From Euryarchaeota archaeon UBA136 (GTDB taxonomy: Archaea > Thermoplasmatota > Poseidoniia > MGIII > CG-Epi1), in the NCBI GenBank assembly GCA_002506485.1, contig DAXQ01000049.1, positions 1 to 6,897 of the forward strand: DNA of 6,897 nucleotides, written 5' to 3'. Positions within the stretch are counted from its first letter, which is position 1. The number at the start of each line of letters is the position of its first letter. The notes under the pieces are model-generated. The model worked only from the letters and a program-made list of their open reading frames with translations, was not told where the DNA came from and did not search any database. Below, one piece after another: positions 1-5,936 of the stretch. Position numbers and translations under genes: made by a program.

Positions 1-80
1 TCACTTATCAGGTTGGGAGTATGATGATTTCGGGAATAATGAATTACATAAACAGTAGAGTAACGAGTGTGAAAATATGA
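1..80 (+). CDS. C-terminal end of an upstream amino acid ABC permease (partial, AapQ/BztB-like)
   Basis: An open frame enters from the left edge (first full codon at base 3) and runs 25 codons to a TGA at 78-80. That TGA overlaps the ATG of the next permease as ATGA, the same coupling seen between the permease and the ATPase downstream. The residues read TYQVGSMMISGIMNYINSRV and then five more. This is a last membrane helix followed by a basic tail. From memory it resembles the end of AapQ/BztB proteins, where an IS...MNWYN.R pattern closes the protein. In Aap/Bzt operons the order is binding protein, first permease, second permease, ATPase, so a first permease is expected exactly here. The start and nearly all of the gene lie outside the window. 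A competing frame ending at TAG 56-58 is less convincing because it lacks coupling and does not look like a membrane protein. Confidence 0.66.
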   Translation, partial: TYQVGSMMISGIMNYINSRVTSVKI

Positions 81-1528
81 GTAATTCAAAGTCTTTCGCA
101 GATTACCTATCGGTCTGGTTTTCAGATTATGAACCAGTAGACAAGAATTTACATACCAAACTAGCATTCTTTATGTCATTTATTTTTTTCTACACTGGAT
201 TATCGATTCAAAAGTCCAGGTCATGGTTTTTTTGGGAACAACCATTTGATTCTCTAGTTCTCGGTGATATTTTCATCTTTCTTTCCTTGGCCTCATTCGC
301 CTATCTAAGTTATCTCTATCGAGATAATCTATTCAATAATAGGGCTAATATCATAACAACTTTATTTTGTTTTTATATTATATTCAATTTCCTGGAAGGA
401 ATAATAAATTTCGTCTTTTTCAGTGCGAACTGGGAAGTTATCTGGGTAAATCGGCGCATGCTAGTGTTTGGTCCTTTCTTTACTAGTCATGGCATGGAAA
501 TAAAGAGGCTCTGGCCACCAGTTTTCATGATAGGAGCCTTGTTTGGAAGCGGTTATGGAAGTTTAGGTGAGAAGCGCCGAAAATTCCTGATTCCATTCAC
601 AGTCTTTGCGATTTGCAGCGTGATTGCCGCAACGCAGAATATCCGTCCCGAGGGCACAATCTCGTATTATGATTACCACAAAACACTGTATCGATTGTTG
701 GGAGCATTGTTTGTAACGTATGCTTCCTTCCTAATTTCACACCACTACTACAAGGATGCTGAAGAATACCAAGTGAATTTCTTTCATCAGATACTCACAG
801 TTTTCGGAGTTGTGATCTTCATATTGACCATATACTTTCTTGATCCGCCTGGGGAAGAAGGTGTTTCTCCTGGGGAATGGGGTGGTCTGTTCCTCAATTT
901 CATACTTTCAAGTGCAGCCATAGTGCTGGGTTTTGGAGTGGGAATAGCCCTTGCCTTTGGTAGAAGAAGCAGTCTTCCGATATTCAGTTGGCCCAGTGTA
1001 GCGATAATTGAGACGGTTCGCTCAGGACCATTGGTCGCTTGGCTGTTTATTGCATATATTCTACTGCCTGACGTGCTCTTTCCAGTTTGGGACGCAGATC
1101 GGGTTTCTAGGACAATTTTGATTCTCTCTCTATTCTCAGGTTGTTACTTGGCTGAGATTCTTCGAGGTGGTATACAGGCCGTACCGGCAGGTCAGCAGGA
1201 AGCCGCTCTTTCCTTGGGCCTATCCACTACAGAGATAAATATGCTGATTATTCTTCCCCAGGCAATACGAACTACAATGCCTGCGATCGTCAGTAACATG
1301 ATTGGTTTGTGGAAAGACACTTCATTGATTCATTTACTTGGTATCCACGATGCATTCCAAGTTGCCAAGGTCCTTCCCGCTCAGTGGGAATTTGTGGGAC
1401 TGTATCCAGAGGCATTACTTTTTGTAGGGATGATATTCTGGATAGTATCCTTCTATTTGTCCAAGATATCTCAACGCATTGAGAAGAACCTTGGGTTGAA
1501 GAATGAGAGCGGAGGAGAGATGACATGA
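77..1528 (+). CDS. Polar amino acid ABC transporter permease, AapM/BztC-like
   Basis: This is an inner-membrane permease subunit of a general L-amino acid ABC importer, 483 residues. The C-terminal half (about 268-470) is a HisM/GlnP-type BPD_transp_1 domain. It starts with WGGLFLNF and continues with GRRSSLP at 295-301 and an ETVRSGPL stretch near 312-319. The cytoplasmic EAA loop, where the ATPase docks, lies at about 364-395 (RGGIQAVPAG, EAALSLGL, ILPQA) and is followed by GLWKDTSL at 410-417. The N-terminal half (about 28-255) carries several extra hydrophobic segments, as in the Aap/Bzt/Nat subfamily. A conserved-looking ANWEVIWVNRR patch sits at 117-127. The length is somewhat greater than the roughly 380-435 residues I recall for AapM and BztC. 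The start ATG overlaps the stop of the preceding frame, with no strong Shine-Dalgarno site, so translation is probably coupled. The family is clear. Substrate range cannot be read from sequence, and glutamate, glutamine, aspartate or broad L-amino acid uptake are all possible. Confidence 0.93.
   Translation: MSNSKSFADYLSVWFSDYEPVDKNLHTKLAFFMSFIFFYTGLSIQKSRSWFFWEQPFDSLVLGDIFIFLSLASFAYLSYLYRDNLFNNRANIITTLFCFYIIFNFLEGIINFVFFSANWEVIWVNRRMLVFGPFFTSHGMEIKRLWPPVFMIGALFGSGYGSLGEKRRKFLIPFTVFAICSVIAATQNIRPEGTISYYDYHKTLYRLLGALFVTYASFLISHHYYKDAEEYQVNFFHQILTVFGVVIFILTIYFLDPPGEEGVSPGEWGGLFLNFILSSAAIVLGFGVGIALAFGRRSSLPIFSWPSVAIIETVRSGPLVAWLFIAYILLPDVLFPVWDADRVSRTILILSLFSGCYLAEILRGGIQAVPAGQQEAALSLGLSTTEINMLIILPQAIRTTMPAIVSNMIGLWKDTSLIHLLGIHDAFQVAKVLPAQWEFVGLYPEALLFVGMIFWIVSFYLSKISQRIEKNLGLKNESGGEMT
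1511..1517 (+). promoter_or_regulatory. Strong ribosome binding site for the amino acid ABC ATPase
   Basis: GGAGGAG lies inside the 3' end of the permease gene. The GGAGG core ends 9 bases before the ATG at 1525. It supports that start over any alternative and shows that this operon uses Shine-Dalgarno initiation together with an ATGA overlap. By contrast, the phosphate transporter and peptidase genes in this window have no such site. Confidence 0.75.
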
Positions 1529-2265
1529 GCAAAGAAATTATAGAGACAGAAGGCGTAACCGTCAGTTTCGGCGACTTTCAAGCGTTGAAGGGCATAGATG
1601 TAAAGATCAAGCAGGGTGAGATCATGATTATCTTGGGACCTTCTGGTTCAGGCAAGTCCACGTTCATACGTACCCTTAATCGACTTCAACCCCATGATGG
1701 GGGGAGAGTCATCGTTGATGGGATAGAGTTGAACGAGGATACTACTGTGGCTGATCTGAAACATGTCCGTTCCGAAATTGGTTTCGTTTTCCAACAATTT
1801 GAATTGTTCCCTCATTTGACGGTACTGGAGAATGTGGCTCTTGCTCCACAGAAAGTTAAAGGTATGAGCAAGAGGGAAGCTGAGAAAATTGCTAACAAAT
1901 TGTTAGAAAGGGTAGGCATTCCGGAACAGAAGAACAAGTATGCCTCTGCGCTGTCTGGAGGTCAGCAGCAGAGAGTGGCGATAGCCAGAGCATTGGCGAT
2001 GGATCCCAAGATAATGTTGTTCGACGAACCGACATCGGCACTGGACCCCGAGATGATTAAGGAGGTTCTGGACGTTATGATTGACCTTGCTAGAAGAGAC
2101 ATCACGATGATCGTGGTCACCCATGAGATGGGTTTTGCAAAAGAAGTGGGAGATAGGGTAATGTTCTTCGATGAGGGTCACCTGGTCGAGGAATCAACCC
2201 CTGACGTCTTCTTTGATAATCCCAAAGCAAAAAGAAGTAAATTATTCTTGGAACAGATATTGTAG
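1525..2265 (+). CDS. Polar amino acid ABC transporter ATP-binding protein, GlnQ/AapP family
   Basis: This is the cytoplasmic ATPase subunit that powers the amino acid importer, 246 residues, the usual length for GlnQ/HisP/AapP. All ABC motifs are intact: Walker A GPSGSGKST at 38-46, Q-loop glutamine at 90 within VFQQFELFPH, signature LSGGQ at 143-147, Walker B IMLFDE at 163-168, D-loop SALD at 171-174, and the switch histidine at 200 in VVTHEMGFA. The QQFELFPHLT stretch after the Q-loop and the THEMGFA block after Walker B are characteristic of the polar amino acid subfamily. Its ATG overlaps the permease stop by four bases, and a GGAGG site sits 9 bases upstream, so the stoichiometry is probably set by coupled translation. 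It ends 2 bases before the convergent phosphatase gene. The function is very secure; the exact substrate depends on the unseen binding protein. Confidence 0.96.
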   Translation: MSKEIIETEGVTVSFGDFQALKGIDVKIKQGEIMIILGPSGSGKSTFIRTLNRLQPHDGGRVIVDGIELNEDTTVADLKHVRSEIGFVFQQFELFPHLTVLENVALAPQKVKGMSKREAEKIANKLLERVGIPEQKNKYASALSGGQQQRVAIARALAMDPKIMLFDEPTSALDPEMIKEVLDVMIDLARRDITMIVVTHEMGFAKEVGDRVMFFDEGHLVEESTPDVFFDNPKAKRSKLFLEQIL

Positions 2266-2267
2266 GC

Positions 2268-2750
2268 CTATAATTCCCTTGGTAGGAGTAATTCTTCCAA
2301 GGTCCAGTTAGATTCATTCTTCCAAGATTCATTCGCATTTTTTATGGTCAGTAAGGCTGTGGCTGCAGTGGGCATCCTGTGCCATTCTCCACAAAGATAG
2401 GAGAGGAATTCCGAGCAACCGGGATTGTGCCCCAGTATCATAATGGTCTCACAATCAACATCATCAGGTAGATTCTTCAGAATCTTGCTTACCCCACTAT
2501 GATACAGTTTACGAGAATATTCAACCTCCACACCATCAATATACTTGTTCATTCTGCCCCAGGTCTCCCTTGTTCTGGCGGAATCGCTAGAATATAGCTT
2601 GTCAGGTGTCCACTCCAGGCGGATCAGTTCCTTGGCAATCTTGACAGCCGATTTACGTCCTCTCTTGTTCAATGGCCTTTCGTGGTCGCTGAGATCATGA
2701 TATTTCCATGAACTCTTGGCGTGTCGCATCAAGATCAGTCGGGATATCAT
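2268..2750 (-). CDS. sixA: SixA-like phosphohistidine phosphatase (histidine phosphatase superfamily)
   Basis: A small cytoplasmic phosphatase of the histidine phosphatase (RHG) superfamily, 160 residues, almost identical in length to E. coli SixA. The N-terminal catalytic motif is LILMRHAKSS, with Arg9 and nucleophilic His10. It is followed by the ERPLNKRGR block at 24-32 typical of SixA-like proteins. SSDSARTRET at 54-63 supplies the next phosphate-binding arginine, and LGHNPG at 106-111 contains the second active-site histidine, His108. All expected catalytic residues are present. In bacteria SixA removes phosphate from histidine on phosphorelay or phosphotransferase proteins. The substrate here is unknown and could instead be a small phosphorylated metabolite. 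The gene is the second of a two-gene operon: its ATG overlaps the stop of the AbrB-PhoU regulator (ATGA), and it has no clear Shine-Dalgarno site of its own. The family assignment is confident. A link to phosphate signalling is inferred from context only. Confidence 0.87.
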   Translation of the reverse strand: MISRLILMRHAKSSWKYHDLSDHERPLNKRGRKSAVKIAKELIRLEWTPDKLYSSDSARTRETWGRMNKYIDGVEVEYSRKLYHSGVSKILKNLPDDVDCETIMILGHNPGCSEFLSYLCGEWHRMPTAATALLTIKNANESWKNESNWTLEELLLPREL

Positions 2751-3733
2751 TTATTTCCCATTTTTGCCGAGTAATTTATGGCTGCTTCGGAGATGTCCGT
2801 TGAATAAGCAATAGTCCTCATAATAGCATCCATGGCTATTGAGAATTCAAGGGGATGTTCCATCTTTTTCTTGTATCGGTTCTCGAAGTATGTTTGAGCT
2901 TTTCGCACGGTCTTCTTTCCTTTATCAATCACAACCGTGGCCTTGCGTGGATCGTTGTTGATGAAGCTCTTCATGGCGTTTTCCAGTATCTCACTTGCTT
3001 CCTTTGCCAGAGGGAGCATTTTTCTTCCAGGAATTAGGCCTGCCACATATCCCACCTCCGCAAATCTGCATGCATGGTCGGCAATTCTTTCCAGATAACG
3101 TGCGACATTTGAATAGACCACTCCCTCGAAGGATGTGGCTTTTAATTTTCGTGATAGACTCGAGTCTTCAAGCATCATGTTGAACTGCCTTTCAATGAAC
3201 CATTGCAGTTTGTCAGCTTCCTCGTCCCGGTCCACGACGTCCGTGGCCAAATCCTCTGACCCCTCCAGGATCAGGATTGAATCGTTATACATTGCACTGA
3301 CAATCTTGTACAGTCTCTTTATGGCCCGTCTGAAGGGCAGTACCCCCGGATTCGACATGTCTGTCAGAATGGCCTGTGCCGCTTCTTCTTCAATAATCTC
3401 GATTCCGATGACACTTGCTGAGAATCTACGTATCGTTTTTCTATCTTTGACAGTCAGTCTAGGATTTCCAGTAACTCTTATTTCAGTGCTTCCAGCCAGA
3501 TAAGCCCCAATCAGGTCCCTGAACAGGTGTTGATTTTTCTCATCATGACATTTCACAGTTGAGGTCATCTTGTTCGGACCTGGCTGGCCAGGATCTATGG
3601 TCATCGTGCCATTGGGTTGCTGTAGCAACCTGACTTCCGAACCCGAATCGAGTTTGTTTTTCTTCGTCCATTTCTTTGGCAGTGAGACTATCAAAGTGGA
3701 ACCACCGGTCTTTTGCAATTTTCTGCTTTCCAT
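2747..3733 (-). CDS. AbrB-PhoU phosphate uptake regulator
   Basis: A predicted cytoplasmic regulator of 328 residues. Residues 1-47 form a SpoVT/AbrB-type swapped-hairpin DNA-binding domain (RKLQKTGGSTLIVSLPKKW, then a GSEVRLL strand). The rest is an all-helical PhoU region. Acidic metal-binding-type motifs are visible: DRDEEAD at 168-174 in the first PhoU bundle, NVARYLERIADHA at 209-221, and a final helix with IAYSTDISEAAIN near 308-320. AbrB-PhoU fusions are typical of archaea, where they are annotated as phosphate uptake regulators. Start choice: the frame can begin at TTG 3742, but AGGGG (3743-3747) abuts that codon directly, whereas it lies 9 bases before ATG 3733. The ATG also gives the usual N-terminus just before the first AbrB strand. 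The gene is divergent from the PiT transporter across a palindrome and is coupled to the phosphatase downstream. Autoregulation and control of the transporter are likely but inferred. Confidence 0.9.
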   Translation of the reverse strand: MESRKLQKTGGSTLIVSLPKKWTKKNKLDSGSEVRLLQQPNGTMTIDPGQPGPNKMTSTVKCHDEKNQHLFRDLIGAYLAGSTEIRVTGNPRLTVKDRKTIRRFSASVIGIEIIEEEAAQAILTDMSNPGVLPFRRAIKRLYKIVSAMYNDSILILEGSEDLATDVVDRDEEADKLQWFIERQFNMMLEDSSLSRKLKATSFEGVVYSNVARYLERIADHACRFAEVGYVAGLIPGRKMLPLAKEASEILENAMKSFINNDPRKATVVIDKGKKTVRKAQTYFENRYKKKMEHPLEFSIAMDAIMRTIAYSTDISEAAINYSAKMGNK

Positions 3734-3742
3734 GGTTTTCAA

Positions 3743-3747
3743 CCCCT
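3743..3747 (-). promoter_or_regulatory. Ribosome binding site that decides the AbrB-PhoU start
   Basis: AGGGG on the minus strand ends 9 bases before ATG 3733 and directly touches the alternative TTG codon at 3742-3740. A binding site with zero spacing cannot serve TTG, so the ATG is preferred and the protein is three residues shorter than the longest open frame. The match to the anti-Shine-Dalgarno sequence is only moderate. Confidence 0.5.
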
Positions 3748-3762
3748 GTATGTGCTTGTAGA

Positions 3763-3781
3763 TATATATAGTCTATATATA
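3763..3781. repeat. Perfect 19-bp AT-rich palindrome, candidate operator between regulator and transporter
   Basis: TATATATAGTCTATATATA is a perfect inverted repeat with 9-base arms around a central T at 3772. It also contains two copies of TATATATA whose starts are 11 bases apart, about one helical turn, so a symmetric dimeric protein would meet both half-sites on one DNA face. It lies 29 bases upstream of the regulator ATG and 44 bases upstream of the transporter ATG. It covers the region where the TATA box of the minus-strand operon should lie. A protein bound here would block the regulator promoter and could affect the transporter promoter. Part of the symmetry could simply reflect a TATA-rich core promoter. 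Confidence 0.6.
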
Positions 3782-3785
3782 ATAT
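3763..3785 (-). promoter_or_regulatory. Promoter of the AbrB-PhoU/SixA operon
   Basis: Reading on the minus strand, two TATA-like boxes occur ahead of the regulator: one at 3781-3774 and one at 3770-3763. With the usual archaeal spacing of about 25 bases to the start of transcription, the first predicts a leader of roughly 18 bases that would include the AGGGG site at 3743-3747. The second predicts a leader of only about 8 bases. The first fits the ribosome binding site better. The boxes overlap the palindrome, which suggests that the operator and the core promoter are the same DNA. Confidence 0.5.
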
Positions 3786-3790
3786 TTAGC

Positions 3791-3799
3791 ATATATTTA
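3791..3799 (+). promoter_or_regulatory. TATA-like box for the PiT transporter
   Basis: ATATATTTA is centred about 31 bases upstream of the transporter ATG at 3826. Archaeal transcription normally starts about 25 bases beyond the box centre, which places the start within a few bases of the ATG. No Shine-Dalgarno site is visible between 3800 and 3825, so the transcript is probably leaderless or nearly so. The box lies 9 bases beyond the palindrome edge. Confidence 0.5.
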
Positions 3800-3803
3800 T
3801 TTA

Positions 3804-3820
3804 TGGGCGGTTTAAGCCCA
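3804..3820. repeat. Short inverted repeat next to the PiT start codon
   Basis: TGGGC (3804-3808) and GCCCA (3816-3820) form a 5-base inverted repeat around a 7-base spacer, ending 5 bases before the transporter ATG. It is the only GC-rich patch in an otherwise AT-rich intergenic region. If the transcript is leaderless, the element is not in the RNA and could only act as a DNA site at the transcription start. The repeat is short and may be chance. Confidence 0.35.
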
Positions 3821-3825
3821 CTATA

Positions 3826-5235
3826 ATGTTTGGATTAGACCTGATGATCTTCTTGGCGATAGTAATCGCAGGATATATGGCCTGGAACATAGGTGCCAAT
3901 GATGTAGCGAATGCTATGGGTACCAGTGTTGGCAGCAAGGCCCTGACATTACGTAATGCGATAATCATTGCTGCGGTTTTTGAATTCCTGGGCGCTTTTT
4001 TCGCAGGAGACGCAGTCACGGATACAGTACGAAAGGGGGTTCTGGTCATTTCCGAGGAAGAAATGGATACGCTGTCAACCGAACTCTACTACGGATTCAT
4101 TGCGTCAATGCTTGCAGCAGCATTGTGGATTACCTTAGCCACTCGTTATGGCCTTCCGGTGTCTACAACCCACAGCATTGTAGGAGGGATTGTAGGTATT
4201 GGACTATTCATTAATCCAGACATGATTGATTATACCAAAGTAGGTCAGATTGTCATCAGTTGGATTGCATCCCCTCTTCTTGGAGGCGTCTTGGCCTATG
4301 GCACTTTTTACATTATAAAAACGATGATTCTGGATACGGAGGATCCAATTGAGAGGTCAAGGTGGATGGCCCCTATACTGGCACTCCCAACTTTCTTTGT
4401 GTTAAGTCTCGCATTACAATTCAAAGCTCTCAAATATGTATTGCCTGATAGTTGGCTTCCTTCGCAGGATTGTGCTGAAGGTTTGGGTTTCATAGATTCA
4501 CTGGGACCTTGCCTGCCTGCAAATAGTTTGATGGCAGCTTTGGTTCTGGCACTATTCTGTAGTACCATTCTCTATGCAATTTTACGTAAGTACGAGTTCG
4601 AGGAGACTGGATATCTGGGCGTTGAGACGATTTTTGTCTGGCTACAGGTGATTACAGCTTGTTATGTTGCATTTGCTCACGGAGCTAATGATAGGAGTAA
4701 TGCAATCGGACCTATGGCTGCGGTCTGGCAAGTCTTCAAGGCTGGTTCTCTGGGTCCAGAAGCCGAGGTTCCACTCTGGTTGGTGCTTCTTGGTAGTTTC
4801 GGAATTGTAATTGGTATTACTACGTGGGGTTATCGCGTAATGAAGACTATAGGTGAAAAAATTACACACATTACACCTACCCGCGGATTTGCAGCTCAAT
4901 TTGCAGCAGCGACAACAGTTCTAATCTTTTCCATGCCATTTTTAGCCATTCCAATCTCTACCACACATACACTTGTAGGATCTGTGGTAGGAGTAGGACT
5001 TGCAGGCGGGGCATCATCAGTTGACTTTCGGGTATTTGGTAAGATAGCAGCTAGTTGGGTTGCCAGTATACCGGCAGCAGGTTTTGGAGCAATGATATTG
5101 TATGCCATATTCGGGCTTAATGAAACCCGTTTCATCGTCTCGGTCATAATCATAATGTCAGCAATATTATGGCTTCTCTACCATTCAATAAGAACAGGCC
5201 CAAAGGTTGAAATTGAAGTTGGGAATGGAGCATAA
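3826..5235 (+). CDS. pit: PiT-family inorganic phosphate transporter
   Basis: An integral membrane low-affinity phosphate transporter of the PiT (PF01384) family, driven by a sodium or proton gradient, 469 residues. The two inverted family repeats are both visible. In the first, NIGANDVANAMG lies at 21-32 and PVSTTHSIVGGIVG at 111-124. In the second, FAHGANDRSNAIGP lies at 283-296, TPTRGFAAQFAAATT at about 350-364, and PISTTHTLVGSVVGVG at 376-391. The GAND and STTH elements bind phosphate and the coupling ion in this family. There are about ten to twelve hydrophobic segments. The linker between the halves (about 200-235) contains two cysteines, 216 and 229. The second GAND motif reads DRSN where the first reads DVAN, so the two sites are not equivalent. 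The start ATG has no Shine-Dalgarno site but a TATA-like box about 30 bases upstream. The gene is followed at 2 bases by its DUF47 partner and is divergent from AbrB-PhoU. Whether it carries phosphate alone or with sulfate or metal cannot be excluded from sequence, but phosphate is strongly favoured. Confidence 0.95.
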   Translation: MFGLDLMIFLAIVIAGYMAWNIGANDVANAMGTSVGSKALTLRNAIIIAAVFEFLGAFFAGDAVTDTVRKGVLVISEEEMDTLSTELYYGFIASMLAAALWITLATRYGLPVSTTHSIVGGIVGIGLFINPDMIDYTKVGQIVISWIASPLLGGVLAYGTFYIIKTMILDTEDPIERSRWMAPILALPTFFVLSLALQFKALKYVLPDSWLPSQDCAEGLGFIDSLGPCLPANSLMAALVLALFCSTILYAILRKYEFEETGYLGVETIFVWLQVITACYVAFAHGANDRSNAIGPMAAVWQVFKAGSLGPEAEVPLWLVLLGSFGIVIGITTWGYRVMKTIGEKITHITPTRGFAAQFAAATTVLIFSMPFLAIPISTTHTLVGSVVGVGLAGGASSVDFRVFGKIAASWVASIPAAGFGAMILYAIFGLNETRFIVSVIIIMSAILWLLYHSIRTGPKVEIEVGNGA

Positions 5236-5237
5236 TA

Positions 5238-5900
5238 ATGAAACTCTTCGAAAGCCGAATTGGCCCCAGCGTTTTCAAGTCATACTACAAACACGCTCAG
5301 AGGGTCTTTGAGACGGTCGAAAATATGAATGTTTGTGTGAAGGCCGCTTGTGCAGGGTCAGATGTGAAGAAACACATCAAAGCCACTTCTAAGTCTGAAC
5401 TGAAGGCCGATAAGATCAAGAACAAGATAAGGGATATGCTACGGGGTAGTGTAAGATTGGCGGTTGACAAACCGGTTTTTCTGGATCTTGTCTCACGTCA
5501 GGATCGAATAGCAGATTATGCCGAGAATGTGACCGAAATATTGTCTTTCAGAGAGTTGTATGACAATTCTAAGGCCCGGTCTCTAGTACTTGACTTGGCC
5601 GAAGCCGTAACAGCTACAGTAGAAGAATATCAAAGAACTGTAGGAAGATTCGAATTCCTTCTTGAATCGGCTTTTGCCAACAGAGAGAAGGACATAATGC
5701 ATGAACACATAGCTCTGGTAAATGAGTTAGAACACAGTGCAGACAAGGCCGAAGCCAAAGCCGCAGCATACGTATTCACTAATGGTGATGACCAGCCACT
5801 AGCTGCAGCCCATATGTATCGCCTGATTCAACGTCTGGACGATGTTGCCAATGCAGCTGAGACGGCAGCTAATGGCCTTCTTCCGATAATATCGAAATAG
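5238..5900 (+). CDS. DUF47/PhoU-like Pit accessory protein
   Basis: A cytoplasmic, all-helical protein of 220 residues, the normal size of the DUF47 (TIGR00153, YkaA-type) family. These proteins are distant PhoU relatives commonly encoded beside PiT transporters and thought to regulate them. Visible hallmarks are the N-terminal FESRIGPSVF segment, SELKADKIKNKI at 52-63 with paired acidic residues, RQDRIADYAENVTE at 87-100, NELEHSADKAEA at 162-173, and the final helix RLIQRLDDVANAAETAAN at 195-212. The E...D pairs match PhoU-type metal-binding positions. The ATG follows the transporter stop by 2 bases, with TGGAG (5226-5230) ending 7 bases upstream, so it is cotranscribed and probably coupled. 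There is no signal peptide or membrane segment. Role in phosphate uptake control is from family knowledge and context. Confidence 0.92.
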   Translation: MKLFESRIGPSVFKSYYKHAQRVFETVENMNVCVKAACAGSDVKKHIKATSKSELKADKIKNKIRDMLRGSVRLAVDKPVFLDLVSRQDRIADYAENVTEILSFRELYDNSKARSLVLDLAEAVTATVEEYQRTVGRFEFLLESAFANREKDIMHEHIALVNELEHSADKAEAKAAAYVFTNGDDQPLAAAHMYRLIQRLDDVANAAETAANGLLPIISK

Positions 5901-5902
5901 GC

Positions 5903-5913
5903 AAATATTATTT
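5903..5913 (+). promoter_or_regulatory. TATA-like box for the C39-like peptidase gene
   Basis: AAATATTATTT sits in the 36-base gap after the DUF47 stop, centred about 29 bases before the GTG at 5937. The usual archaeal spacing would start transcription within a few bases of that GTG. The gap has no Shine-Dalgarno match near the start, so a leaderless transcript from a separate promoter is the simplest reading. Readthrough from the phosphate operon remains possible because no T-rich terminator is seen after 5900. Confidence 0.42.
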
Positions 5914-5936
5914 GTCCGTTCCCTGAGTGGCTTTTC

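Noticed and set aside
1..58. Alternative upstream frame ending at TAG 56-58
   Set aside because: It is only 18 codons and hydrophilic, with no coupling to the next gene; the neighbouring frame ending at 78-80 has an ATGA overlap and the expected membrane-tail character.
2277..2302. Inverted repeat CCTTGG ... CCAAGG as a terminator after the amino acid transporter operon
   Set aside because: The stem is only 6 bases with a 14-base loop, no T-run follows, and it lies inside the coding end of the SixA gene. Each arm is simple enough to occur by chance.
3135..3503. 122-codon open frame on the plus strand
   Set aside because: It is antisense to the well-supported AbrB-PhoU gene, shows no recognisable domain, and has the composition expected of a complementary-strand shadow.
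3734..3825. Riboswitch or structured leader RNA ahead of the PiT gene
   Set aside because: The TATA-like box position leaves almost no leader, and the only GC-rich hairpin has a 5-base stem. There is no room for a known riboswitch.
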